Assembly (NCBI GenBank): GCA_003864495.1
Contig: ML133422.1
Location: forward strand, 1,978,420-2,042,419
Source: Nemopilema nomurai
Lineage: Eukaryota > Cnidaria > Scyphozoa > Rhizostomeae > Rhizostomatidae
Reading direction: 5' to 3'
Length of the DNA: 64,000 nt
Shown: positions 11,315-25,500 of the stretch, in pieces
Position numbering within the stretch: position 1 is the stretch's first letter
Layout of the letters: each line of letters opens with the position of its first letter
Program-made: the position numbers and the translations under genes
Notes under the pieces: model-generated
The model's input: the letters and a program-made list of their open reading frames with translations, nothing else
The model's database searches: none
Told to the model about the DNA's origin: nothing

Positions 11315-13598
11315 CTGATGACATGCGCAGTGAATGGTGGGTAGGTTCAGCATCAGCGTAATCATGTTAATCACGTGCATGGAAGCTATGATGTCTGGTG
11401 GTGTTACATAATAACCCAAGCCCGCTCAAGCTATCTCCCTTAAAGTCACCTCAATAGGAGTAACAACATTGATACTCAAAATGGCATTTCTTGGTTGTTT
11501 ATTTTAAATTTGTTGAGTGATATGAAAGCCGTAGTTTAGCTTTCTGGCTGAATCTTGATATAAACACAGGCTTCCCGGGCACTTTGCTTCAAGAGAGAAT
11601 GGCTTTTGCTTCAAAAGTTACTGCGTGTAAATTTTGCAGATGTCCTACCCAAATATAGTGAGCTCTCAATTCGTAAGACAATTGGGCTGATGATTTTCTG
11701 TTTTTCATTTTATCTCGACTATTTGTTCGAAAATTTGCGTTGAAATAGAAAATTCATTATTCAATTTACGTTGATTGAAATCATTGTAAAACGTGAGGAT
11801 AAATGGAACATGCATTTGCAAGTAGGTAAGCGTTTCTATAAACAGCTAGAATTCAAGCTATATGATGCATTCAGAAAGCCTTAACACGACTTAACATGAC
11901 TAATACGATTTTTGATCAATTAAAGCTGATACGCCAATACAACCTATAGCCCCGTTTACGCTACACAAACTAACCTAGATTAGACTTCCAATCGTCGGTT
12001 ATGAATTGGCATGAAATGAATGTATATTATAATGAAATAATATGTCTCGTTTTTTGGTCCCAGGTATTCGACCAAGTGGTCTATCATGTAGAGAATCGAC
12101 CCCGTGGCGCCCGGATCCAAACTTCTGTATGATTCTCTCAAATGACGAATATAACAGAAGGTTCCTTTGGCATGCAAGAAAACATGTTACAAAGACTGCT
12201 GCACGCATGCAAGCCCTCGCGTGAAACCATAGGCCGTATTTTCGATATTGATTTGCTGAGCTTCTGGGCAGCTTGAATGAGTCGAGGAAGCCCTTATAAT
12301 TATCCGCTTTGCAGCTGCATTTCATGGTATTACGATTGCACCAGTTGCTTGCAAGGCGTAGGACAAAGACTCTCTTAACTTCAGTTTCTGTCTGATGTCT
12401 GAATGTTCCGTTTTAGCTGTTTTGTTTTATTATCTAACAATGTGCTGCTTTTGATACAAAGTATTTATGCTTGAATGGACAAACTTTTGTTTAATGTCGT
12501 ATATTTTTAGTAAATTGCGAGAATTTTAGGTGATGTTACGTTAATTTATCCCGTGAATACGACTTAAGTCAAAGTCGTTGGTTTTTAATTTTAACGCAGG
12601 TAAACAATTCCTCCAGCTTCTTAAATTTAAGGTTCTTTACGTGCTTGGAGGGACCTACAGATACAAGCGCCCTATACGAGTTAATAAAAATTCATTGGTA
12701 CAAACCAAATTAGGTATCTGTTAGTTGAAATTTATTTTTACCCAATCGTTAGAGCCTTGGAGTTTAGTTCTTTTTAGACTTTTATGATTTTCTCTCTTAA
12801 TCAGTACCCTTTTCGTTCCCTACCGCTAACAACCAAGACTGTATCCATACAATTACGAATTATGCATGAAAAGATTTAGATCAAATGTTTTTGACAATAC
12901 TTGCCAAAAAATTTCTTTACGGTTTTACTTTGTAACATTTACAACAAGATTACTACATGTAACTGTATTTTTAATATGAATGTATATAATTTATAGAAAT
13001 AGTTTTGAAATTTTTTATGAGATTCGTACTTTAATTAACTCGAAATGTTTCTCTTTTATCCTGTTGCTCGGAGAATACCTAATCGGACCCAGCTAGCAGG
13101 AGTACGCTTCTATGAAAGATACGAAATAGATTTTACTGGAATAACAAGAATTTCTTGATTTAATCAATTGTTTCAATAAGTATTGTAGCTTAGCCCGAAA
13201 AAGGAATGTCCTTCAATGGGGGTAATTCATAGAGGGGAAATTGATTGTGTTAAAAAGACTTTTCTAAAACTTATAAATGCACATCACGGACTTCTTCTTG
13301 ACTTATAATAATACTGGGAGCAAGCGAGTGCTTTCTAGAAAGTTGGAAAGAAATGTTTAGTGTCAGTTTCTTGCCATTTGCAACACTTTAATTTCCGCCT
13401 TTTCTTAGTAGCCTCCTTTTCAATTGAAGCTTGGAAGTACTTCGTGTAGCACAGTTTCATGTTTTGACCCAAGAAGTCATGTCCGATTTCGGGAAAATGA
13501 GACCCCAATACTAAATCTACGAATGAGTCACAGTTAATTCGCTCATGAGAAGAATATGAATAGAACCAGTTGTAGTAATAAGTGATTTTTAAGCGAGA
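11315..13598. other. WEE1-USP47 intergenic region
   Basis: This 2.3 kb stretch should hold the WEE1 3' UTR and the USP47 promoter and 5' UTR. An AATAAA hexamer at 12683-12688 is a possible but distant WEE1 poly(A) signal. A higher-GC patch at about 12040-12330 is open on both strands (60 and 108 codons), but neither peptide resembles a known family. The rest is AT-rich and I see nothing else in it. Confidence 0.5.
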
Positions 13599-16500
13599 AT
13601 GGCTCCAGGAAAAAAAGACCTCAAGGATGACAACATTTCGTTGACAAACTTTGGAGTCTCACTCCATAAGCAAAGAAACGAAAGCAAGTTCAACATTGTT
13701 TGCCTTATTAAAGATGAAACAGCAAAGGATGGCAATTACAAAGAACACATTCAAAACCTCAGTGGGGATACGTCAGTGATGAAATTTTATAAATACATTG
13801 CAGATACATTTAATTACGATGCAACTACGATATCCCTGTTGTTTTTAAAGCCATCGAGCGACAAAAAGAGTTTTGAAGAGATTGTTCTTCAGAATGACAG
13901 CAGCTCAACATTAGCAGAAGTCATTGGGAGCTCTAGAGGCAAAACAAACAATTTTTTGTTAAAGGGGAAAAATGGCTCAAATCCAACGAAAAAACAACAA
14001 CAACCCACGGTAATATATATTTGTTAATTACATTCACGAGTTTAAACTCCAAGACTCAAGCGAATAATATATCCAGCTATTGATGTTGTATTTCCTGTCA
14101 GGTTGGAAATATTTGGCAGCTACACAATCAAGCTGGTTTAGAGTGTTGTCGCCTGAGCATTTTTGAGATTTGAAAGTCTCAATCTGATCAGGGCTTTTAA
14201 TGGAGCAAAGAACACTTATTTAATAGTACAGATAATATTGTCTTAGACGTTGCATGTCTATAAATTTTGAAGTCCATCACAAAAACTTTGAAAATATCTT
14301 TTGCCATCAGGGTTGTTTATTATATATTGAACATTTAGGTCACTTTTATCAAAGCCGAAATCATGTTTCTAGAAGCCTCAATGATACAACATCTTACCCA
14401 GCTTTAGATGTGATCCTTGCAATGTTTTTTACAATATTTGTAAAGATGGAAATGACTTGCATTTATCATTCATCAGAATGTCTAGTCTTTCATGTCATGT
14501 TTAATTCAATCTATCCTTATATTAACCAAAATGTAGCAAAAATATTGATTTTCTCAGGCTCCTCCCAGACTAATCTTCTTATTCATTTTGGCTGTTTTAT
14601 CTGACACCTTGTTTTTTATAAGCTAGAGGATTCAATTTTTTTATTTCTTGTTTCTTAAATGGGCTCCTCCCTTAAAAGTCCACTCTCTTCTCAATTCCTG
14701 TGCTATTACAGGAAGTCAAATTTACTGTTTTTGACAAGATTAGTAAAATATTGATACCTTTTCTTATCCATCCCATTATTCAAGGATGCCCAAGAATCTG
14801 AAGGACCGGTAAATATCAGCAGTCTTTTTGAATCAGAGACAAGTTTTTCTAATCAATCTATTACAAAGGCAGAATCAGGTAAACATTTCAATTCATCAGA
14901 CCCTTTTCTAGTTTTTTTGCTTTCATTTTATTTCATTCAATTGCTTGTGACATTCTGATTATGCCATTCGTGTCCAAATAATATTTGGCTCTCTTTGATT
15001 TTTTTGCAGTTTAACTCATAAGCAAGCTTTTCAAAAACCATCTTGATATATTTGCTGCAGTAGAGAAACAAGGGTGCTGCTTTATTTTGATAAAATAGAA
15101 GTTATGTGGTAGAATTAAAGCCCCTCATTTCTTTAGGCCTGGAGTAATCTTCCTTGCTGATTCTTCTCTTTGTAGATCCCCGTTCTGCACCTAACTTTTG
15201 TTCGATTTTATTTCCAGGCTTTGTGGGTTTGATAAATCAAGCTATGACCTGTTATTTAAACAGTCTCCTGCAAACACATGAGAGTTTAGAAATGCACTGT
15301 ACAGGTGGGCTCATCTAAAAAGCTCTTTGTTTTCATATATATGCATTATATACATGTATATAGTCATGGGCTTGATTAAATCTATATTTGCATGCATGTT
15401 ATGAATTCTTTATAAATTTTTTTGTCTTTTATGGTATGTACTCCTGTAGTAGCATCTTAGATGATTATACTGTTTGAAGCGAATCTCTACTTTGTTGTTC
15501 CTAGCCAATACTCTCAATCTTGCCCATGAAAATGAGCTTTGAATACATTTTTGTTGGTGTGAGACACATTCTTTCCCATAAATATTTGTTCCCTTTGATC
15601 ATTAATTGATTGTATCTAATGCATTTTTATTACATTCTTTAAACTTCATAATATTTGAAAGGTCAGGGAAATTGGGTAGTTGCCCTATATAATGTTTAAA
15701 TTTTGTTTGCTGCTGTACATCTTTAATCTCCAGTCCTGAATCATGAGATATGCTTATATTCTGAACATACGTTCTATTGGCAAATCAAATTAGCTGATGA
15801 GCCCCACCCATTAATGTAATCCCGCACAACTTGTTTAGAAGTTTGATCTACTTCCTCTTTCAAGGTGGAAATTCACTGGGACTGCGAAGGAGGCGTCCAA
15901 AAGCATCCCATATCAACTCCAGAGACTTTTTCTGAATTTGCAAGTAAGTACACATGGTTTTTGTTTCACTTTAATTTTTACCTTTTGAGAGAGGTATCTT
16001 TATGCAGCACCTATCAACGATTTCCATTGTCAATGAGCAAACTTTCTGGATTACTTGTGGAGTTTCTGTTAACTTTGAACTATTTGAAAAGGTTAACTAT
16101 TTGCAAAGATATACTTAATTGGAAAGGTCTTTTTTGCCATTAATGTTACATGCTTGTATAGAACTTGATCCTGACTCTTGTAGATCAGTAAGAAACGTGC
16201 CGTAGAGACAACTGATTTGACCAAGAGCTTTGGCTGGGACAGCAGTGAAGGTAACATGCAACTAAAAGGCCTCATTTGCGGTAGAAACCTCTTATTCATT
16301 ATCAGCTGGCTGCAAGGGTCGCCAATATGAGCCAACTGGAGAGACCCCAACCCCATTAAGATGGGACCCAGGGTAGTTAAGTCCTCGTCTATGATCGAGA
16401 AGGTTCTTGATGGTATAGATGACAAATGTTGTTCTCTCTCATAGCCTGGCAGCAGCACGATGTGCAAGAACTTTGTCGAGTGATGTTTGATGCCTTGGAA

Positions 16501-19500
16501 GAAACACTCAAGAATACAGACGAGGTATGGCACTCACAATGTTGTTAAGCATGCTGTGATCTTTCGAAGTAACCTTGTCAGACATGGTCCTTTTGCTATG
16601 GAGTAGCTTCTCATTCAAACTATTCCATCGTTTTATAATTTGTTATAATATGGTGGTATCCTGCAATTAGAAGCCTATTGGAGGGGAAGAATAGTCAAAG
16701 GAAAGCACACTGAGCTTTTGAGGATATTATCCATTTTCCTTCTTACTAGTACGTTCAAAAACTTCCCAGTCCTTATTCCCTTTTCAATGAACGGAACTTT
16801 TCTTCATCATTGGAAAGCATGTACTTAACAAAAGATATTTTAATAGATACCAAATTTCAAACGTGAGTGCCAAGAATTATGAAGAGGCCCTAGACATCGA
16901 AGCGCCTCAAAACATCTGTAGAATTAGCCAAGTTTTTTGGTTTACTGATTACCACGTTCTCAAATCTAACAACAGAACATATTGTTATTATTGCCATGGT
17001 CTAGGCTTAAGCTGATATGATACGAAGACGAATCACCTGCTGTCCTTGAATATCAGCCTGTATGCGATTCAAACATCACCAACCTCGATCAATCAATCCC
17101 TGGAAGTGTTATAAAAGTTTATATGCAAATGACTGATGGCGTTTTCCTTCTGTTAATGCTTTATTTCTCTCCTTTCTAGGCAAACATGATAAATCAGCTT
17201 TACCAAGGGAAAATGAAAGATTATGTTAAATGCCTCAAGGTAACTACTGGCCGTTTTCTATCGAGTGAAGAGACCTGTGCTTTTTGTTCAGAAACTAAAA
17301 AGGATCTGTGTGTTGTGAAGTCTTCCATTATTGCACTCGTTTCCTCTTAAGGGGATATTTTCACAAAATGTTCAAACACCACTAGTCTCAGAAGTTTTCT
17401 GCTCTTTAAGAGATGCATTTGTAATTTTGCTGGTATTAATCTGCACAACGGGAGTTCGTCATTTATATGGACTCATCCTTAAATTCCAGGTATGCAGTAT
17501 TCATTTTGAACAATCTTAGACATCTAGAGTGCATTCTTTTTTAGTGTTCTCATGAAAGTGCCAGAACCGATATGTTTCTCGATGTTCCTCTCACGATACG
17601 CCCCTTTGGATCGAACGAATCATTTGGAAAAATCGTGAGTTTATTTGATTCCTAAAAGTTTACCACAGAAGTCATGCAGGGAATAGAAAATGTTTTAATT
17701 TGCTATTGATTCAAATGATTGATCTCATGATTAGCTGGCTGAATTGACTTTCTACTCTCTGGTTTGCTAGTTAATTGATCACATGCTACAGCTTGCTTGA
17801 TCTCATGATTAGCTAGCTGAATTGACTTTCTACTTCCTGGTTTGCCAGTTAATTGATCACATGCTACAGCTTGCTTGATCTCATGATTAGCTGGCTGAAT
17901 TGACTTTCTACTCTCTGGTTTGCTAGTTAATTGATCACATGCTACATCTTACTTGATCTCATGATTAGCTAGCTGAATTGACTTTCTACTTCCTGGTTTG
18001 CCAGTTAATTGATCACATGCTACAGTTTACTTGATCTCATGATTAGCTTATTGGTTTCAATGATAAAATGTATCGTACAATGGATCAAAAATCCTTCAAT
18101 TTGCCAACTGCTGTCTTACTTTCTAAGCTTTTGGTTCATCATTCAAATCTCGCAGAATCTCGCAGACTCAAACCATGGCATGGATTGAGATTTGTTTGGC
18201 GTTCCCGCGGGAAGGGATGTGTTTCAAATGTTTACACGAAGATTGAATATCAATAGCAATTGAGTGTTTCCTTGCCTCGATGCACTAAAGACAAGGCGAT
18301 CACAAATGAAATAGACGCTCTTATTTATTTCCTCTTTTATTGAGAAACATGAAACATTTTATTAGTTTTCTTATGAGCTCGTTTCTGATATCTATGACAA
18401 TTTTATTTTTTATTAAAATCAAGGAGGATGCGCTCAATGCTTTTATCACGCCAGAAATTCTTGACGGAAATAATCAGGTAAAAGCCTCTCATACATTCTT
18501 ATATATCATTTTATAAGGTATTAAAACTTAGAGATGCCTATATCAAAACGTAGTGTTGATCATTCGTTTATTGTTGCGTTCATTGTTTTGTAGTACTTTT
18601 GTGAGAAATGCAATCTGAAGCAAGATGCGCACAAGGTGAGTCGGGCACATTCACGCATTGCAGTTTGCACTTACCTTTTCAAACATAACAGTCAGTTGAT
18701 GCGCATGCATACTTGTATCTGATCATCAACAGGATTACTGACGTCAGAGACGAAATCTTTCCTTCAGTTGTTTTCGACGCAATATCGCTTCCCTGTTGCT
18801 TTTGTCAAGTTTAATTTAAGTGGCTACCTTCAGGAATCCACTATACCTCACGAGTTTTCATCCATATCTACACTTGAAGTAACCTTTTATTTGATACCCT
18901 ACCATGAAGATTGTGTGTTCAATATTTGTTCGATCATGTACTATCCTTCATTTTCAGGGTCTTAAATTCGTCAATTTTCCCTATCTGCTGACAATTCAAC
19001 TTAAACGCTTCACATTTGACTACAAAACAGGACAAAGAATCAAACTGCATGATAGGTAATACACATATATAATTTCTTTTTAATGCTACTTAGTTGTATT
19101 TATTTCATCCTTTACTTTTGCATTTCTCGAAGAATATAAAAGGCACAACGAATGTTATGAAATTTTGTTTATCGACAGAGTCACTTTCCCTGAAAAGATC
19201 TGGCTGGACCAATTTCTTCACGAAGAGGAGGAAGTTGAGGTTGATTAACGTTAAAATTTTGACTTAACTGCCAGTTTTTTATTTCTATTTTCGATGGAAC
19301 CTTAAGCGCCTCTGGGTGTTTGTTCTTTTCCCAGTTTGTTAGAAGCCCCCTTTCAATGAAGAGTATTTTCGTCTTTTTGATGTTTTAGCTTCTGAAGTTT
19401 GTGGCAGTCTTACGTTACGTTCATGGTGTTGCAAGTAAAGAATGGACTATCTTGATGACGTATCATCAAAAACCTTGTATTAGAACACTAAGGTGTACAT

Positions 19501-22500
19501 GTTTAATTAAAAGATTGCTGGAAAGACTCACTGCTATGCGTGGTATTCTAGGTAGAATTTGGCAAATATTTAGATTAATACTCCAAGTTCATGCTTACTT
19601 GCAAACTTGCTAAACGTTGCCTTCTCTTTTCTTTGAATGGAATCGATAAATTGTTTGTGTTTTCACAGTACCAAACTTGAAAGTCGCACTTGATAACAGA
19701 CCAACACTGAAAAAGAAGGTTTATTTGGCGAGTCCCATAAATGGCAATTGATACACTGAAATAGTGCGTGTTAAGATTCGTTTGTTTTTATTGCAGGCAA
19801 AGCCAGAAAATTGTTCGGATTTTGTGTCACATCCGTTAGAAGAAAAAACTGCCAATGGAATCTCCACGGAAGGCGAAAACCATGTGAATGGAAAGGCAAA
19901 ACCAAGCATTTCTGACGAGAATGATATTAAGAAGGTTTGTTTTCCCGTTTCTCAATCTATCTGTTTCTGAAACTTCGATTTTCAACAGTGCCTTTTCAAT
20001 CAAGGCAGTGACTTCTCTAGAGTACAGAATTATCGTCCCCTTCGTGTCACTAGTTTGTGGGTAACTTTTCCGACCTATTCCCATTTTTATTCATGCCTCC
20101 TTTTTGTTGGTACACCTATTATGTCAAACATATCCCCATTGTTTTCTTTCAACACCCTCCCCCTACCCTGGGTACCTCCCCCCAAGCCCCAGATTTTCGG
20201 TGTTCTTCTTATAGTATGAAGTCTTGGAGTGACGTCATAGACAGTCGAATGCTCTTTGTAAAAGGCCCTTATAAAGTTGCGAACGGCCCCGTATTTCTTC
20301 ACTGTTCTTCTCGCGATTTCCACCCGTCCGTCTCAACACAATTATACTTGATTAGTCCTCAGGGTTTCACGAGCTGTTTTCAATTATGATTCACTCCGGC
20401 AATGCGCTGGGCGGTCATTACTACGCCTACATCAAGTAAGTACCTTACCTCGTCATCATTTTCATGATAATAATCATCATCATAATCACCATAATCATAA
20501 TCACCATTATCAGCATCCTCTAGAATAAATGTCTCATCGATAACACAAATTGGATAAAGACAGATTCAACCTATGTTCAGTTGTTTGTCTCCCATTCTTC
20601 TCTGCCTAGAGGTCTTAAGCAATAGAAACTTTCTTTAAAAAACAAGTGAAAGTGTTCTGTCAATGCTTCAGTGTTGTCCGGTTGATTACATTTCGATGCA
20701 TACCGTAAATCCTCGAATTAGCCCCCTGGGGGCTTATTTATTTTTGATATTTTTGGATGGGGGCTTATTCGAGAGGGGCTTATTCGAGGGGGGGGGGCTT
20801 ATAAAATTACCTGAAACATGCCACATAAAAAGATAATTTTTGAAATTTCTTTCTTTTCATAATATAAAAAATGATCTAAGTATAAAGTAACATTTGATTA
20901 AATTATTAACAAAAATATGAATTTTTGTGGTAATTCACTAAAATGCCTAAGGCAACTTCAGGTGTCGAAAATCAACAAATCGAGGGGGGCTTTTTTTAGG
21001 GGGGGGGCCAATTCGAGGATTTACGGTAATAGCAGCCTAATAAACCGGAAGTATTACAGTGGGATTCCAGAAATTTTGACTGCAATGACAGATCTCATCA
21101 AAAGAGGCCTCCTTCTGTAATGATCCTGAATAAGAGAAATTTCATTAACAGGTCGTTTGAGGATGGGAAATGGTACTGTTTCAATGATCAACATGTTTAT
21201 GAGGTATTTTTTATCAATCGTTTCTAGTTGGCTAAACTATGATATAGCTGTAGTGTCCTTATATAATTCATAACAGTAGCTCTAAACGTTTTTTGATAAC
21301 TGAATTTACCATCTATTTCTAAGATCTCAAAGAGTGAGATTGAAAAGTCCTACGGAGGACTAGACGCAAATACACGTGGTTTCTACTCTGCTACATATTC
21401 AAGGTATGTGATTTGAAATGAGTCTCTTCATCTTTTCTTTTCAGTTTTATCGTCGACTATTTGCTATGTTAATCTACTACAAGCAATATTATTATTATTT
21501 TACCCACGCGGCACAAATACACTAGGCAGCTTCCCGAATCTTCTCACGATATACACCCTGTTCTCTTCCCATGTTTTAGCCGTGTATTCTATTTCAGCTC
21601 AACAAACGCCTACATGTTGATGTATAGAAGAAAGGATGGCAACGCGACATTCAGCAGTCCTACTCAATGGCCTAGCCACATCGTTTCCCTGCGCGAAGAG
21701 CTGGAACAGGAGGAAGATAGCGAGAATCATAGAAAGGCAAAGGAAAGGGATGTTTGCAAGGTTTGTTTTTGTCTTTGAATCATGATATGATCATTTAATC
21801 AGTGACTCATCAATCTATTGTTTTAACTCAATTTTTTATCCAACTTTCGTTTAAAATCATTTGATATTTTCTTTAAATTAAATTTTTTCTTCTGTCGTTT
21901 GACTTTTGACCTTGGCATTTTAGTTTTCCTTTTTTTCTTTTGATCTTGTCATCGGTCTACTTGTTGTATTATTTTCACAATTTTTACAATGTTCTTTACT
22001 TTATTCATTCGACTTTTTACCTCAAAATTGGCTTTGATATTGTAAGTTGTATTTCAAATTTATCAAATTTAGCCTTTGGCCTCACAATTTATTCCTTTTA
22101 ATTATCAATCATTACACATCATGCTATTCTTTAGCTTCTCATCTACCTTTAAATTGTTTGTCTTCAAATTCTGTGTTTTCTAACTCAGATACTTTGCCAT
22201 CTTTGACATGATGTTCGCGTTTTGGGCGGTGATTAAAAGAATGTTTGCTCCTACGCAGGTTCGTTTGTTTTGCAAGCACCCTAAAACACGTGAATGGATG
22301 GATACGAAACTGCAGATTGAACAATGGAAGACAATGAGAGAAGCAACAAAGGAAGCTTGGCAAGTATGTAGATAAGAGCTTCAAAAAATCGTCAATTAGA
22401 ATTACTCTACAAGGTGAAAATAAAGTTGACTCACAGCGAAAACGTGTTAGAAATTACATGTATTTAATTGAGGCTAATTTGCTGTATGTTTGATGTTCCT

Positions 22501-25500
22501 TTAATTTCTCATACTATCTCGCTGTGAAAAGGCATTAAATTATTTGGAAAAATAGCACGATACTTATAATTTTAAGTAGTTTAGTAATGGGAAATAAATG
22601 TTTTATAAATATCATAGAAGTACGATATTTGCCATACTATCGAAATCTGTTGAAGATTAAAAAGAACATATTTCGCCATTGTTAACTTCACTTTATATAT
22701 TGTCAATTCTTGATATATTGTATATTATTAAATTATTTATGCGTATATTTTACATTAAATTCATTGCTATTTGTTCCCTCTTTAAGCTTCTTGGTCTTGA
22801 TCAATGTATCAAACTTGAAAACTGCCGTCTTGTGAAGTATGATGATTATTATGGTAGCCTTGAAAGATCGTATGAAGGAGAAGAGGTATCTTTTCACTAT
22901 TTCTCAAGCCTTTCCTTTTGTCTGGCAGGCTAAAAACTTCAACTCATAATAGAGAGTATTAAGTGTTGATTAATATATTTTGCAAGCCATGGCCCAGATG
23001 AGAATTTTTATTCCAATGTTTCATGGTATTTAGCTTTGGAAAAAGTTGGATATTTAAGAATTTTAATTCTGTAATGTGGTAAGGATTTTGCTTTTTTTAT
23101 TTTTCGTTAAGCAAGTTCTCAGTTTTTATTCACAATTTTTGGGCACATTGTTTTGCAAATACTTTTCATTTATAATTTTGCTGCATTTCTCACGTTCTCT
23201 GCTTTTGAGATTGCAAATTTTGGAATTCCATAAGAAGTTACTTTGCTATCGTCCATTCTATATTATACATAAGAAGTTTGTCATTATTTATCATTGCTTT
23301 GTAGGACAAAGAGATTGGCATAATGCTTGGTGGAGTAAAACAAACATATCCATTTGACCTTTTGCTAGAAACAAAAAGTGACAGTGCTGAATTCCAAGTG
23401 TATGAACCAAGAGGTGATGGTCACCCTTAAAAACTCCGTTATTTATGAGTATTTTCTATTTTTCACCCCATATGCTAGTGAGGTGGGGGGGGGGGGCTGA
23501 CTGGTTGTGGGTTGAGGGTAGTGAAAAGGATTAAGGTTGGAATTATGGACAATTAGGCTGATAAGGAGTGCTAAGGATTAAGTAGAGTTAAGGCTTCTCT
23601 AGTCTTAAAATGTGGAGTCAATGTGATTTTTTATATAACGGGTAAAGTCTCCAATTTACTTTGGTAAGGGGGAACTGAATCAGTGCTTTGACCTTCAAAA
23701 AATGATGCGAGCAACAAACATCTCACGTGACTAGTTTAAGGTGCGTGGCCCAAATTTATTTGGTAAACAAGATAATTAAATTTCTTTAAACTGATGCTTT
23801 GTTCAATGGAAAGAAAAGACTTTGCTTGCTAAACATATTAGAGGTCCGAATAAGTCTCTCAAATTTTAAGTTTGGGTTTTTTTAATGCTTGCCATTATTC
23901 TCCGCTTTCTTTTCAAGTACAAATCCTTGGCGATTTTTTTCCTTTTCGTCTTTAGTCCAAAGAGAACTATTTTCAGAAATTATCAAAGTTTGGTTAAGAG
24001 TACTGTGTGGGATAGAGGGGCGTTTGTCAGACCCAGTAAATACCTTGAATTTTTAAGGGCTTTGAATGATTGGAGGCTGGGATACTGCTTGTTCAATTAT
24101 AAAATGGTTTTATCATAACATGAGTGGTTTATCTTATTTTCTGGGAATAAAATTATTAACAGATTCACATTGCAAGTTTCTTACCATACAAAATGTTTCT
24201 GCTTATTTGACATTATAGGAACTACATTGAAGATTCATAAAGTCAATCTTGAAAAAGATGAAGTAGGGGATCAATTAATGCTCCATGCAAATGCTGAGTT
24301 TACATTGGCAGAACTGAAGAAGGCTTTGGAAAAAGTAAGCCTTGCTATCCACTTTATAACCCACAGAGCTTCGACAATAAATGGGGACGTTTTATAAACA
24401 CTCAAATCGATAATACTTGCAAGGCTAATAATGCATGTATTCACCTTTAACTTTTTTGCCAGAAAATATCTGTAATTGCATCATTCTTGTGTTCTGATAC
24501 CCAAAGTTCATAGTACCATGAGACCAAATTTGATGTCCCAGTTTTGTCTTTGCCATTCTATTTTTGTGTCTTAAAGAGAATATCTTCTTTTTTCTTCAGG
24601 AGTATCAGACATCAAGTGATCTCATGAGAATCGCAGTTGCCAAAGACAGCCAAGACTTTCGTTTGTTGCTAGAAACAAAAAGGACATTAAAATCCGAGGG
24701 TTTTTATAAAAGCGCAAAGGTATTTCTGCATTGATTTCAAAATATGTTCGCATTACTTCAAGAATCTTTGAATAGTTTCTCTAAAAGCTGTGTTGATTTT
24801 CAAGGAAAATGAAAGCTATGGTCAAGTTGTTTTTAGGCAGATTTGAACAAATTGAGTTCTGCAACATGCTTTTTCTGATGCCAAAGATGAAGGTTATTTT
24901 GTGCAAAGTGGATCATTTTCATTTGTATATAGTTTTGAATGGCTGAATAGATGTTTGCAGACTTTGAATGCAATCTTAACAAGCTTTATGATACTAAGTT
25001 TTTGTCCGTTTGCAGCCTGAATGTGACAGCTACTTTTGGTTTTTATACTGCAATTAATCTTTACACTGCAGCCTTTAATTATCAAAAGTATTTGTTTCTT
25101 AGATTTTAGCATTCTTCATACAAAGAATCCAAGTAGGCCCTTTCTTGGGCACACATTCAGTTTGTGTCAGCAACCATGTGGTTTTTGTCACACGAGTCTG
25201 ACATCAGTGTTCGAGAATCTTCAACTATGATATCAAAGGCTCTACCTGCGCTACAATGCTATTGTTTGTTTTAGATATATGTTGAAACATCTGGAGGCCC
25301 AGACTCAAAAGTGCCGTTTGAAGATTGTAAATTTGTCGACGTATTGCACAAACATGTCAACACAATAAGCCTTGTTGTTGAGTTGCCTTTTAGCGATGCG
25401 ATAACAAAAGAAGCAAAAGGTACTTAACATCTATTTTTTAAGCTTATTTATGTAATGATATTGTCGCTATATTATGTTGTACTGTTTTTGAAATCAATAG

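Noticed and set aside
12100..12125. Retrotransposon primer-binding site (TGGCGCCC)
   Set aside because: No long terminal repeat ends just upstream and no gag or pol frames follow.
17721..18050. CRISPR-like array
   Set aside because: The copies are contiguous 78-bp tandem units with no spacers, inside an intron of an animal gene.
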